Below are positions 1 through 11,464 of a DNA stretch of 64,000 nt, piece after piece; the stretch's first letter is position 1; each line of letters starts with the position of its first letter. The position numbers and the translations under genes are program-made. The DNA is taken from contig NJPS01000004.1 of NCBI GenBank assembly GCA_002946415.1, positions 5,001 through 69,000 on the forward strand. The letters are read 5' to 3'. The notes under the pieces are model-generated. The model ran no database searches and was not told the origin of the DNA. It saw nothing but the letters and a program-made list of their open reading frames with translations. The stretch comes from Rutstroemia sp. NJR-2017a BVV2 (lineage: Eukaryota > Ascomycota > Leotiomycetes > Helotiales > Rutstroemiaceae).

Positions 1-655
1 TGGCGCCAGGCGCCGCCGCGAGGTGTGATTTAGGCCCCTCAGGAGGAGGATACCTTCCGCCGAATCACGTCCGAGGACGGCTATCGGCTTGGGCTTACCC
101 CCGAGACTGTTGAAGGATAGGTGTAGCCATCGGCCACTAATCCACAGACTCCAACCGAGCCCATCAAGCCCAGGGGGCTGACGGGACGTCGGGTGCTCGT
201 CACGGCCGCGGGCTTGGGGGCCTGCGACCGCTAAGAGCGGGTCGGATCACGCCTGAGTAGCGACGGGTTAGAACACTTTTTGGACACCACAGAAGCTACT
301 CAATCGGTCGCACATCCTCAAACCAAGGTACAGATAGTTATGGTTCAACCACTGAATGTTTTGAGTGCCCAGCAGCAGGCACCTGGGGACCGCCTGACGG
401 CATTACCCCACGACTCATGCGGGCGCCGCTGGAGATGCGTTTGAAAAGAAGCCGCGACCGAAGCGCCGTTGGCCTGTACAGGCTAGCTAATTAACTTTAT
501 AACACCCCAAACGGACACCCCCACAAGGGATTGGCGATTAGAGAGATCTGCCCCTAGAGGCGTAGCCCTAAAATCGAACGGAGCGGGCTTTCAGGAGTAA
601 AAAGGTAAAAGAGAGGTGCATCGTCCCCCGAATCAGCGCACCCAATGCCTAAACA
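1..655. other. GC-rich non-coding stretch
   Basis: No reading frame here looks like a protein. The stretch is visibly richer in G and C than the gene space to the right, and together with the decayed LINE next to it suggests untranslated retroelement sequence, but I cannot match it to a named element. It ends in a purine-rich run before the T-tract at about 703-714. Confidence 0.4.
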
Positions 656-702
656 TTGACTTTGCTTACAGGTTCAGCGTGCACTACAACCATATGGCTC
701 AA

Positions 703-2214
703 TCTTTTTTTTTTCTCTGAGGTTTCAACCCACCCCATTCATATACCCACCGGCCTCGTATTGCTAGGAATCGCCCGCACAATTGATTTCGTGCGCAAAA
801 ATATTTTCCGACAAATTCATTTGTGTGCAAAAACACAAAAATGTCAATTTTGCTAACAAATCGAAAAGCGATAAGCTCCCGCGAAGCGTACTTGGGAGGA
901 AATTCGATGCGACACACCTTAGGTGGGTGGAGGGCTTATAGGTGCACCATATCGGGGGTGCTGCACCCGTAAGGAATGCGATGGGTGCACCTTATGGGTG
1001 CAAGGTGCCTGGAGGAGTGCGCCTAAGGGGGTAATCACACATGGGGGGTCACCGGGGGCAGGTCACCGGGAGCTGGATCATTATGGGTGCAAGTGCCTGG
1101 GAGGAGGGTACCTAAGGGGGCCGGCTGAGGTAATCACACATGGGGGGTCACCGGGAGCAGGTCACCGGGAGCTGGATCATTATGGACGCATACCATAAGC
1201 TGTGATGCACCTATGGGAAAACGGGTGGGTGCACTTTCTAGGTATGATGCTGCCTCTGTAAGGGCCCTATTGGGGGTACCTAAAAAAAAAATATTAAAAA
1301 AATATTAAAAAAATATTAAAAAAATATTTTTTTTTTAAAAGGTGCCCCGATTACCTAATAAATGCTATATATAAGGTCTAATCGGAGATTTGTCACGTGA
1401 CCTCATCAGCTTCCCCAATACGCGAGCTAGGGCCAATCGGAGGCTGGATATGGAATCAGGGCTAAAAATGACCCTAGAAAGTATATCTATTTATAGAGTT
1501 ACCCTAAGCAAAACAAGAGTTATTATGCTATTTAGTAGTTTTTGACCTTAAGATTTTTTTCACCAAGTCCCTAGAGGGGTCACCGGGAGTACGATTTTTT
1601 TTTCTCGCTAAGTCCCTGGGGGGTCACCGGGAGCTAGATTTGTCGGAAAATCTTTAGGCCTTCTCTTTAGGTCCGTATACCCCTAGAAGAAAATCCAACG
1701 TGCTACCTAGGCTACTAGGGAGGGCGGGGAGAAAATCTTAGGTACTAAACCAGGGTCCCTGAGCCTATTCCCGTCGAGAAACCCTGATATAGCTAGGCTT
1801 AAAAATGATTTCTCTCCCCTTTACCAATTTTACCTTTCCACTTTTTACTTTTCTCGGAAGATCACGGATATATATAGTGATACCCCCCCCCCTCTCCCAC
1901 CCAAAAATGATTTTCCGACAAATTCATTGTGCACCTAAATTTTAGGGACTGAGAGCCTGTAAGATGGTTACTTAGGGGTGCAGCTTTAGGGGCCGATAGG
2001 TACATCGCTTCAGGGTGTGATGCTCAAAGGGAAAATCGATGCGGGAGGGTCACCGGGAGGGGGTCACCGGGAGGAGGGGTCACCGGGAGCACGAATTTCT
2101 TGGGGGCTTCCCGAAGCCTACACTGCCTATAAGGGTATAGCCAGATAATGGTAGAAGTGGTACTAAAAGCAAAAGAATAACAAAGGAGAGAGAGATAAGT
2201 AAGTATTTCCTACA
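703..2214. repeat. Repeat-rich non-coding tail next to the LINE
   Basis: The sequence between the end of LINE ORF2 and a T-tract at about 703-714 has no convincing ORF but is full of short repeats. There is a tandem duplication of about 99 bp (986-1084 and 1085-1185), many GGTCACCGGGAG units, an A/T-only tract at about 1269-1337, and the 18-mer TTTTCCGACAAATTCATT at 804-821 and again at 1911-1928. The T-tract at 703 could be the poly(A) tail of a minus-strand LINE, which would make this an unusually long, repetitive 3' UTR. Alternatively it is a separate nested repeat. The 3' boundary of the LINE is therefore not fixed. Confidence 0.5.
986..1185. repeat. 99-bp tandem duplication with GGTCACC motifs
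   Basis: Two neighbouring copies (about 986-1084 and 1085-1185) share a GGGTGCAAG...CCTAAGGGGG part and a near-identical block of more than 50 bp that starts GTAATCACACATGGGG (1031 and 1130). Each copy has two GGTCACC palindromes (1047, 1061; 1146, 1160). The second copy carries a short extra segment before GTAATCACAC. Confidence 0.75.
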
Positions 2215-5200
2215 TTAGTAGAGGTAGATTCGTAAGTAGAACTCGATTACTTCCATCAAGTCGAGAAAGTGGATTGGCTTTGTAGCGAGCTGCTATAGGT
2301 ACTGGAGATCTTCTATTGGACCTTACAGCGGGAGGGCGGGGCGGAGTAGGCATTTACCGAAGATTCTCGTAGCTAGTCTGTAGAAAATGATATGTTCCGG
2401 CGTCTTGGGGCGCCCGCAAGAACATTTCAGATTTGCATCGGTATGGGAGAACTTTCGGTGGTACTATGCGAAGTCGCCATAAGTAGTTCTGAGAGCTAGT
2501 AGATGGTGGAGTTTGGCTCGGGGGAGGTCGAGTTCCGGGGGCGTCTTTACTTGATAGGTGAGGGCCCAGTATCGGTAGTTAGCAGAGAGTCTAGGCTGTA
2601 CCTTGGCCCACCAGGCATCCTGTGCGTGGAGGTATAGGTCGCGTATCATAGAGCGCAGACCGCTAACTGTCGGTTCAGCTGCTAGATCGCCAGCCGAAGC
2701 AGTTTGATCGGCCCCTAGATCCGCTAGGGTGTCCGCAGCCTCATTGCCTAGAATGCCGGTATACCCTGGCGACCAGCATACTTGGATATCCCAGGTGTCC
2801 ATCGCATCTTGGCAGTGCAAAAAAGCTCACTGTGAGGAGACCGCTGCCTCGCCCCGGATACACCGAATGACCGAGGTACTGTCGATACACATCCAGATCC
2901 GCTGGGAGCTAAACTGCAGAGGGAGCCGTAGCGTGTATTGTAGCGCTCTTCAGGCCCCGACAGCCTCCGCGTCGAAGACACGTGATAGCGGGTTCAGCGC
3001 CCCGTAGCCCGTGCCGACCTGCTGTGTACCCTGGTAGACCGCGAAGCTGTACCCGACCTTATGTTCGCCGTCCACGGTTTTCTCGGATCCGTCCGAGAAT
3101 ACTGTGATATCTGTAGCCGGGAGCGTAGCCCACTATTTCTTGAAGCCCTTAGCAGCCTCCTCTTTTGTCGTGCCTGCAGTGGGGTTCTCTCGGCAGCCCG
3201 GGGAGAAGTGTGGGGGTACCAGTTGTGGGCGCGGGGCAGCGGGGATTAGCTGGCCCAGGCGCTGGACTCGGGTGCGGTGGCGTTGGTCAATACAGACTGA
3301 TTCCGCTCGTTTGGCTAGAGGGTGCTGCGGATCGACTGTGCAGAGTCGGAAGGCGAACCGCGTCTTGGCTTGTTCAAGTGCTACGAGCCCGCAGGGGAGC
3401 CCTGCATCTCGGTACAATGTTACTAACGGGGTGGTCCGCCAGATTGGTAGAACGCCTCTGGCAGCTTGCGCCAGGACCTTATCCACGATATCAACATGCT
3501 AGCTATTACCTGCACTGACTATCTTGTTTTTGAGGAAGCCGCCTATACGCGAAGGGCGGTATCTCCCAGCGTACCAAGCCTCTGTCCCATATAGGATCGA
3601 GGGTAGTACGCAGGTCACGACCGCCTTCCGGAGTGCGGCTGCTGGTGGCCCATCCTTGATTCGTGCGAGGCCCCGAATATGGTTGGCGACCCGCCTGGCT
3701 TTCGCCGCCCGTTCGGTGATATGGCGTTTAAAGCTGAGTTTGCGGTCGAACCAGACCCCCAACCAGTGTAGTGCGGGCTGTTCTCCGTCCTTCTCGGTAT
3801 TGGTGATGGGCTGTATCGCTAGGTCGTCGTCGACAATGCACCAGGGTGCGTACCCGCCACGGCGCCGAGTGAGATGAATCATTTCTAGCTTTTCGGGTGC
3901 AAAAGCTACCTTGTTTTCAATCCCCTATTGCTTGATTTGTCGAATATCAGCTGCAAGCTGTTGGACATTAAGGTCGAGGGACTTGGTAGCCCTGTAGAGA
4001 CAAATATCATCTGCATACCCAAACCTCAGTCGGTGATCTTGGTTGAGTAGCTCTGCTAGGTAGAGCATATAGAGTACTGGCGAGAGCGGGGAGCCCTGAG
4101 GGGTGCCGCACGTCACTGTGCTATACGGAGTAGTTGTCTTCTCGAGCCATACCGTACTTGCCGGTTGCTAAGAAAGCCTTGTATAAGCTTGAGTAATGTA
4201 AGCGGCCACCCTTGTATCGCCATTCTGGCTAGGAGCCTCCGGGGTAAAAGGGCATCGAAGGCGCCTTGTACATCCATCGTAATCATAGTCACTTGCCGGC
4301 CCTTCGCAAAAGCTGCTTCCACGTCGTGTGTGAAGGAGGCGACTAGGTCCATTGCAGATCGCTTCGGTAGGGCCCCACTATGCTGTGGGCTTAGTACTTG
4401 GTTCGTGAGTGCTGTCCAGGTAATACGTCTAGCGATTATTCTCTCGAGTCCCTTACCAATGCATGAGAGCAGTGCTATTGGCCGCCAGGAGCGTACCGAT
4501 GTTCGGTCCTTCTTTCCTACCTTGGGGAGCATAGCTACCTCCGCAAGCTTCCAAGCTGCGGGGAAGTGGCTTAGTGCTAGGCAGCGATTGTATAGAGTAT
4601 ATAGTGGCTGCTTTACTACATGTCAGCATGCTTTCAAGAGCCGTACCGTGATGCGGTCGGTACCGGGGGAGGTGCTTGAGGTGCCAATTGTACTGAGCTC
4701 GACTTCCTCTATCGAGACTGTTTGGTCCCAGGGCAGATGTCCTGTACCTGCCCAGTTTTCTAGGGGGTCTTCCTGGAGGTCGTCGGCGACTGAGAACCGG
4801 TTGAGCACTTTCCGGCGTAGTACCTCTGCCTTCTCCATAGTATCTTCCACCAGTGCTCCATCAACTTCGAGTGGCGGGGCTTTCAAATTTGAGGTGAGCT
4901 TGTGCCATCCTACCACGTTGTACAGTGCCTTGTCATCCTTGACATTGTTGAGGAGCTGGCGCCAGTATTCTCGTTTGGCGCGGCGTACTATCGCTAGGAA
5001 GTCGCGGGTTTCGGGGGAGGGGTGGCGTCGTTCTTGGGTCGAGCGGGTATGCCGATGTAGTTTGTAGGCTTCTTCGCATTCGGGCGTCCACCATGGTGCT
5101 GGCGTTCCGCGTCCTCGGTCCGGCTTTCCTACTACTTCCAGTGCCGTTTGGAAGCATTCAGTAAGGGGTCTGATATATTGATCTATCTGCTCGCAGGTGG

Positions 5201-5996
5201 CAAGTGGTGTGAGCGCTGGGAGGAGTGCTACCCCGCTTTCTATAAGAGCAGCGAATCTACCAAGTTCCTCGTCTGGGACGCGGAAATGGAATTGGTCAAG
5301 GGGGACTTGGCCTCTACTAGGGAGTACTGTCACTTGTGTTTCATGATCCGAGCCACTATGTAGGTCTTCACGTACATGGGTTACTGCAAAAGGGACGTTC
5401 GAAAAGGTAAGATCGAGAACATGTCCTGCGTTGTGCGTTGCCACTCCGGGGGAGCCTATAAAGTCCATGCCACTAAGTGTAGTCCATTGTGCCAAAAGAT
5501 CGCCTCCATAGAATGTTCGCGAGCCTGGCTCGAACATCTCATATCGTACATTGAAATCGCCTCCTACTAGCGGCTTCGCATCAACCGAGAGATTGGTGAT
5601 ATAGTCGAGGGCCTCGGTTGTATGAGGGCACCTATATAGATTGAGGATAGAGTAGCCATTCGTTCCTACCCAGAGTAGATCCCTGCTCTTGACTGGGCAC
5701 CGCTGCTGCGTTAGTATCCCAGTGCCTTTTCGCATATATGTCATTACCCGGGGCCGGTTGTGCTCCCAGGCATCCACCGGGGTATAGCACTCGAACCCGG
5801 GATGGTTTTGCGTCCGAGTACCAGTACTGACCCCGGGTTCTTGAAGGCAGAGAATATCAAGTTTCTCTATAAACGCTAGTTGGAGGATAGTAATATGACA
5901 TGGTTGTGATCGTTCAACGTTAGCCCACCCTATTTGGAGATCTCGAGCCCGCGAGGGGCGGTTTCGTTTATATTGAGAGTAGGTTGTACTACTCAT
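2215..5996 (-). pseudogene. LINE ORF2 (endonuclease, RT, RNase H), broken
   Basis: The replication protein of the LINE. The N-terminal endonuclease/exonuclease/phosphatase domain lies at 5996-5260 with LCLQEPG, GGDFNVRY and GSDHETQV motifs. The reverse transcriptase follows at about 4530-3900 with TPQGSPLSP and the catalytic YADD box. RNase H is at about 3120-2640 with FSDGSE, DAEAVGA, CIDST and the WSPGYTGILGNEAAD signature. A CxCG...H zinc knuckle follows near 2430-2380. The frame is broken by stops at 4623 (TGA), 3925, 3499 and 3133 (TAG), 2950 and 2827 (TGA) and 2464 (TAG). One frameshift between FLSNR and the TPQGSP box near 4150-4165 moves the frame. All frames otherwise line up, so this is one gene lost by point mutation rather than rearrangement. 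Confidence 0.85.
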
Positions 5997-6199
5997 TGTG
6001 TCGAGAGAGGGTCAATTTCCATATCCTCATCTGTAGGTGAGACTTCGTCTTCTCCGCTAGAAGTGACGCTTCTCGCCGAGAGGTCTGCCAGATTCAGGTT
6101 CTTGCGGGTAGCTGCACTGCGGCGTGGGCGGGTGCTAGCAGAGGATTGCGAGCCTGAGCTCTCATACTCGGCGATACGAGATCCGCGTCGCTTGCGGGC

Positions 6200-7675
6200 T
6201 TATGCCGCAAGTGGGGTGCTCTGTGGTATTTCTACCGAGGGCGTAGGGGTTGTGAAAGTCTCCCTCTGTTTTCGCAAATTGTCCGAGTGTCGTCGGATTG
6301 TCTTGAGGGCCTTCTGGTCAACCTTGATAAGCTTGCCGTCCACCCTTTTCGGGGCGGCGGGGCAGTTGATATAGCCTGCCGGGAAGGGGCCATGGCAGTT
6401 TGCGCAGCATGCTTCCGCCATGCAGTTGGCTCCCGATGGGCCCTCGTGTCGGTCAATTCGTACCCCGCACCTTCCGCAACGTGCGGCCCGTGGGCATCTA
6501 GCCGGGTTACAGAACCCTTGGCAGCCCGGGTCGTGCCTATTGATAGCAGGGGGCCGTCTGATTTCTCGGGCGAGCTCGCTGATATGAAAGAGCCGGAATG
6601 GGCGTACCGGGATGAGGAAGGAGACGATCCAGGTGGTGTGGCCGGTATGTGGGTTGGCGCTATGTCTGGAGAGCCGGCAGTTGACTGGGACTTGCTTCGT
6701 CTGTGCATGGGCTTCCTCGCTGATGAGAGCTGGGGTTACCGGGACTGTGCCTCGGAGTAGGTTGGTCAGGGTAGCTGGTACATAAGCTACTATGTAGTTA
6801 TACCACTTCTCTGGCTTTGCTACTGTTGTCGTATCGAGTATATATCTGATTGTCTCGGTATTTTCCTATATAAGCAGCATATCTCGTGTTTGGGGGTCTG
6901 CGGGGGTAATCGCCCAGCCTGTACAGGTAGGCGCGATGATCAGGATAGCTATAAGTATAAGCCCTTCGATCTTTTCACACAGCGCCTAGCGTAGATTATA
7001 AAGCTGTGGCCTGTCGAGAAGTACGGTGGATTCGACTCATACGAGAATACGTTTGTCGGTGTTGGCTGGAGGCGGCCTATTGGGTGGCGGGGCTGATAAT
7101 GCAACCGAGATTGGCACTCCCGATACGGTAGTGCTACAGGTCCGGGTCGAGCGAAAGTCAGCCCCTAAGTTTTTCAGGGTTTTTGCTACATCCGCAAAGC
7201 TGACACACTTGCTTATTGGTTTTTCCGAGGTCTGCTCTGAGGTTCTACTCTTGAGGCGGATAGGAGCGTAGTTGTTGCCGTTCGTTTCCGCGTAGAGAGA
7301 GGTAGTGAGGAAGCTTACTACCTTGCTGCAGAGCTCGTGTGCTGCTGCCTTCTGGTCGGGGTCCTTGTAGGAGGATACAAATTTGTCGACGCTCGCTGCA
7401 AAGTCGTATATTACAGTACGTTGAAGCTGTACTTCCCGTTCGATCGCTTCGAGCTGGCTTCCGATAGCAGTAGTTGCGATGTTCTCGTTGAGGGCTCTCC
7501 TATCTATCTCGAGGTGCAGCAGAGGGATTATATTAGTTGGTGCCCTCTGCTGCCTCTTCGGAGGGCGCAAGGTATATGTTGGGACGAGTGGCAACGAACA
7601 TTCACTCGTACAGAAGGTAATCTCCACCACTTTTAAGTGAATGGAATTTGTAATTAGTCTACAGCATTGCACCAT
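6200..7675 (-). pseudogene. LINE ORF1 (gag-like, CCHC fingers), broken
   Basis: Nucleic-acid-binding protein of the LINE, which would package the element's RNA. One reading frame holds through the whole stretch. The N-terminal third is predicted helical and polar; a central segment (WYNYIVAYVP...) resembles the conserved middle of fungal LINE ORF1 proteins; the C-terminal part has a cysteine array of the form C-x2-C...H-x4-C...C-x2-CH-GPFPAGY (about 6330-6510) typical of these gag-like zinc knuckles. Stops at 7037 (TGA), about 6970 (TAG) and about 6865 (TAG) interrupt it; each can be reached from CGA or CAG by one C-to-T change. The start ATG at 7675 is conserved in the second copy at 13062. 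Confidence 0.8.
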
Positions 7676-7828
7676 TTCAGGTGCATATAATAAGGGCTAC
7701 AATGCCCACCCAGAATAAAAGAACCATACATCATCAACAGTCATTTGGCCACTTCATAGTAGTGGGTAAGGTGACAACTAACCTGATACGTACCAACAGA
7801 TAGAATAGTAGTAGGATAGAAGAACAAA

Positions 7829-7886
7829 GATCTATATAAGTAGATAGTATATCCTTAGTATATAAAGCTTCGTGCTCAACTCAAAT
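7829..7886 (+). promoter_or_regulatory. LTR-like TATA module, copy A
   Basis: One of three related modules in the island: TCTATATAAG, then TCCTTAGTATATA, then the shared block CTTCGTGCTCAACTCAAAT. A TATA box followed at fixed distance by a conserved block looks like the promoter and transcription start of an LTR (U3/R junction). The upstream part present in copies B and C is absent because the LINE 5' end lies only about 30 bp away, so the LINE probably inserted into or next to this LTR. Confidence 0.5.
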
Positions 7887-8024
7887 AGTAATTCCATTAC
7901 TTAGTTATTATCGCTCCGATCCATATATTGTTCAATCCCCTGCTTGCAAGTAATAATACACAACACCACGTCCTAGTATTGACTTCCACATGATACTAGC
8001 TGAGCGAGACGTAACATCATTGTC

Positions 8025-10429
8025 CTAATCAAACCCATAAAACGAGGGAGTAGGATAATCAAAAAATGCGTCCCAATCGAAATAGTGCAGAATGTCGCCC
8101 TGAGGGTCATTATGAGCCCTGTTTTCCACCTCGTTGCAACTCAGATTGCACTTATTATGGTTGTTGCAATCCATTTCTTCCACCATCTCTTGATTCGCGC
8201 CACTACTAACATCCTCCATATTTGTGCCCTGGTCGTAGTCCATATCCTTATTCCCATCGATATCCGCAACAATGCCAGACTTTTCATATACCTCTTCTAT
8301 ATTTTCCCGTATCCGCTTACTCCATTCTTCCACCGTTTTGACAGAATCATGATCAGGACCTAAAATGTTCCTAAACCGTTCCGCAACTTTCCCATAGAAT
8401 CTCAAAGCATCTTCATAACGTCCCAACCTCTCGTAGCAATCCCCTATACGTCTGCAAGTACCCAATACATCTCTATGTTGCAAACCGCACAATCGTATCT
8501 CCACCTCAAGACATTTCCTATACCACTTCAAGGCATCAAGATCCTCCCCTAATTTCTCTTGAAGCAGAGCCAGGTGGCAAAACAAGTCTCGTCGTAAAAA
8601 AAAGTCTCCAGGATATTGTACCGAAGAATCAAGGAGCTTAAAAAGCATATTGCATGATTCAGACAATTTTCCTTGGTGGTAACAGATACTAGCTTGAAAG
8701 CGCTGGACCTTCGAGTCACCTAAACCATTTTCTCCATACACTAGCCCTACACGCTCGATCATATAAGTACATAGTTTCTCACTTGCCTTGTAATCTCCCC
8801 GGCTTATCAATACCCTAAGTAGATCCATCGTATTAAGGTACCAGTCATCATAGTTAACGATAAAGTTTCCACCACCAGAGTTGTTGAAAATAAACCTATA
8901 AGAATTTTCAATATGCTCTAACGATGCTGAACGGTTCTTTTCTATAAGCCAACCGAGAAATCGTAATGCATTCATAGAAAATTGGTTGTTCCATCTATAA
9001 GTGATCTGTACCACTGTACGAATCAGTTTTTCACCTTTCTCATATTGCGCTTGATAGCATAAGATACGAGCATACAAGTAGGATGAAAAAAGACGAATTG
9101 GGTGCCCAGGACTCAGACTTTTTTTAATTTGGAAGTAAATGGCGCTGTGTATCTTTATAGCCTTTTGAAAATCAGGTCGTCTCATATTTAGGTCCACAAT
9201 TTCGAGATATGTGATCAGTAACTCGGTGGGGTTGAATTGTTGCTGACTTTTTCTTGCAGCCAAAATTTGTTGTTGTATTTCCAGAGAGTGGTCGAGCCAG
9301 TTCAGATTGGAATATACTCGGGCCAATTTTTGCAAGACCGAAATTTTTTGTGTTACAGGAAGTACTTGAGCTTGTAAATTGAACAGCTTGGCTTTCAATT
9401 GCTCAACTTCTCTTGGCCACGCTTCTTTGAATTTAAAAGAGTAATCCGTCCAGCTAAGACGTGGCGCCTGTCTCTGCGAGGTTGAAAACATTTCGATGTC
9501 TATATAAAGGAAAGAAGCGGAACCATTCGCGTTCGCATTTTTTGTATCGGTTGTATGAGGAAACGAATCTTCCATTCGTGTGCAGTAGTGCTGCCGTTTC
9601 GTCAATGTTCTGCCGTCCGAAGTTGCCTCGGCTTGTAGCTCTTCTCTTGCGAGGAGATCCTCGTCTTTTTCGACTGTTGGGCCTATAGAGAAGCCTAAAT
9701 GCGAGAGTAGTTGGGCCAAATCTATAACACTTCCCGAAGCATACTCAGGGAACTCCTGAACAAGGACCATCGAGGAGCCTTCTTGACAATATCGTTCTGT
9801 GAACGGAGGTTCTACCTCCAGCTTATGGTCTAGGTCTTCCTTATTGTAGGTAGATGTATCCTGTGAGCAGCTTTGAGATGGTACTAGAGTCGAAAGTTCG
9901 TTTATTTGTAAGTGCCCTATATAATTCATCATTAGCAGGTATAATATAGGTAGATTGTAAAAGTCACAAACCAGTATAGTTTGTACATGCTGAGCTGCGA
10001 GTGGTTCTCGTATCTATTTCCCATATACCAAATTGTTTTTGCCAGCGTTGTATTTTCGCCTTAGTCACACGGTGATCGGAGTTGAGTTGTTCGATATTCT
10101 TTCCAGACTTGAGAATTTCTGCTCTTTCTCTTTTACTATAGTTCTTTTTTAACCCCCATTCCGAAATTTTCTTTGTGAACGTACGTCTCCTGTTCTATGA
10201 ATCAGTCTCTTTATAGAATGAAAACCCGTACGTAAAACGGAGTGCCCACTTACGAAACAACAAAGCCCTCAGATATAAGACGATCGCGAATGTAGGGGAG
10301 GGTTTTGTTTTCATCAATATAGCATTTGGTGATATATCCTTTTCGCTGTTCCCAGTCTTCCTTCGTCATCTGCCTTTCTGGGTCGGCAGGCCCATCATTG
10401 GAGTGTGCTGGGAATAAGGGAACGGACAT
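8025..10429 (-). CDS. Clr5-domain tetratricopeptide repeat protein
   Basis: Three exons: 10429-10254, 10189-9972, 9916-8025 (introns of 64 and 55 nt with GTAAGT/CAG and GTTTGT/TAG; the second has a GCTAATG branch-like site). Spliced length is 2286 nt, 761 aa. Residues about 20-75 form a Clr5 domain (KEDWEQRKGYI ... LPYIRDRLISEGF ... RRTFTKKISEWGLKKN), split by intron 1; a basic second helix region (KAKIQRWQKQFGIW) follows. The C-terminal half (about 290-660) is helical with TPR-like units such as ALKWYRKCLEVEIRLCG and ALRFYGKVAERFRN, then an acidic tail. Clr5 is known from fission yeast as a silencing factor; in filamentous fungi the domain is often joined to TPRs in proteins of unknown role. 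It is the only intact long gene inside the repeat island. If intron 2 is not spliced, a stop follows the Clr5 part and a 635-aa TPR protein could start at 9932. Confidence 0.78.
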
Positions 10430-11464
10430 CGTATCGTGAATACAGGAAGCAGCTCGCCTACTTCCTTAAATGGTGGACTACTATTGGAGGCTCTGAATTA
10501 CAAGGAGAATGTTGAATGATTTATTGCGCGAAGAGTGTATCGAAGAATATAATATTGTGCCAGCGACCTTGCAATCTCGGGATGGGGAACTAGACGAAAT
10601 ATTACACACCAAAGAAAGCGTGAAATCATTATTGAAGTACAATGCATCGTTATGAAGAAATTGTTGAGGCGTATTGGGCCTATATAGGCCTGATAGGCCT
10701 AAAGGAAGTGGCTTAGCCCTGAAGGAAGGAATATTGCCTTCAGGAATAGGCCCATATATAGGCCAGTTACCAATACTGTGGCGAGGCCTATAAGGTATAA
10801 ATAAGCAGTCCTTTACCACTGTAAATAGGTAGATCAGTTCAACCAAGTCAAGCAACCAGTACCTTCAAATTGGTGTCTCTTAAGCCTATTTTTACCTGCT
10901 GTGCCTATGCCACCGTGCAACAGAAGTAATCCCTCACAAGCTGTTTGGCTTGCCCGTCTGAAAAAAGGCCATGGTAGCAATCTGAGCCCCCCCCCCCCTT
11001 TCCAATGCAGGCTCTGCAATCCGAGCATCTAAATATGGAATAGTGTTTACTTTTATATGCTCAAATGACAACAACTTCGACACTGATCGTGAGGTACCCA
11101 ATAAGAGATAAGCGGAAACAGCCGATTTAGCTAGCTAGGCGCATAAAATAAGACGGCCTGAATATGCTCGAGGATCCTCTCATTGCGAAAAGCTAACTTT
11201 GTAAGGCCAAACGTGAAGCCACTCTCGGAGAGTGGCTGTTCTGGTATATATAGCTGGTCTATCTCACAAGCTTCGTTCTGCAGTTATGCCGCAACACAGC
11301 GCACCGTATTCAAAGCAAGGATGTGCTTACACCCATGCCACTGACTCAAATCCCCATCCATGAACTTTCAATTGGTCGGGAAATAGTTTGAAGACGGCAA
11401 TTCCTTCATGGGGAGAATCTCCCGACACTATTTCACCGGTCCATCCAGAATGTCAACAGTGGTG
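10430..11464. other. Non-coding, AGGCCTAT-rich
   Basis: No gene recognised. At about 10675-10800 the motif AGGCC with TATA-like flanks recurs (TATAGGCCTGATAGGCCTAAAG, AATAGGCCCATATATAGGCC, CGAGGCCTATAAGG) in both orientations, followed by GGTATAAATAAGCAG. This may be another LTR promoter or the upstream region of the Clr5-TPR gene, which starts at 10429 and runs away from it. Confidence 0.35.

Larger units (their letters stand above)
2215..7798 (-). mobile_element. Decayed Tad/I-type LINE retrotransposon
   Basis: A non-LTR retrotransposon on the minus strand. Its 5' end is placed at 7798 because the sequence from there (TGTTGGTACGTATCAGG on the minus strand) recurs at 12938 on the plus strand and similarity begins at that base. 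It has a 5' UTR (7676-7798), ORF1 (7675-6200) and ORF2 (5996-2215). The order CCHC-finger ORF1, then endonuclease, reverse transcriptase, RNase H and a terminal zinc knuckle is that of fungal Tad-like LINEs. Three in-frame stops interrupt ORF1; ORF2 has at least seven in-frame stops and one frameshift, so it is dead. The 3' end beyond 2215 is uncertain and may reach the T-tract at 703. Confidence 0.88.

Noticed and set aside
1269..1337. AATATTAAAA tract as a replication origin
   Set aside because: Simple A/T low-complexity sequence, with nothing else to support an origin.
4165..5067. 300-aa plus-strand ORF
   Set aside because: Lies exactly antisense to the LINE endonuclease-RT region, whose minus-strand motifs are unmistakable; composition is Ser/Arg-rich as in shadow frames.
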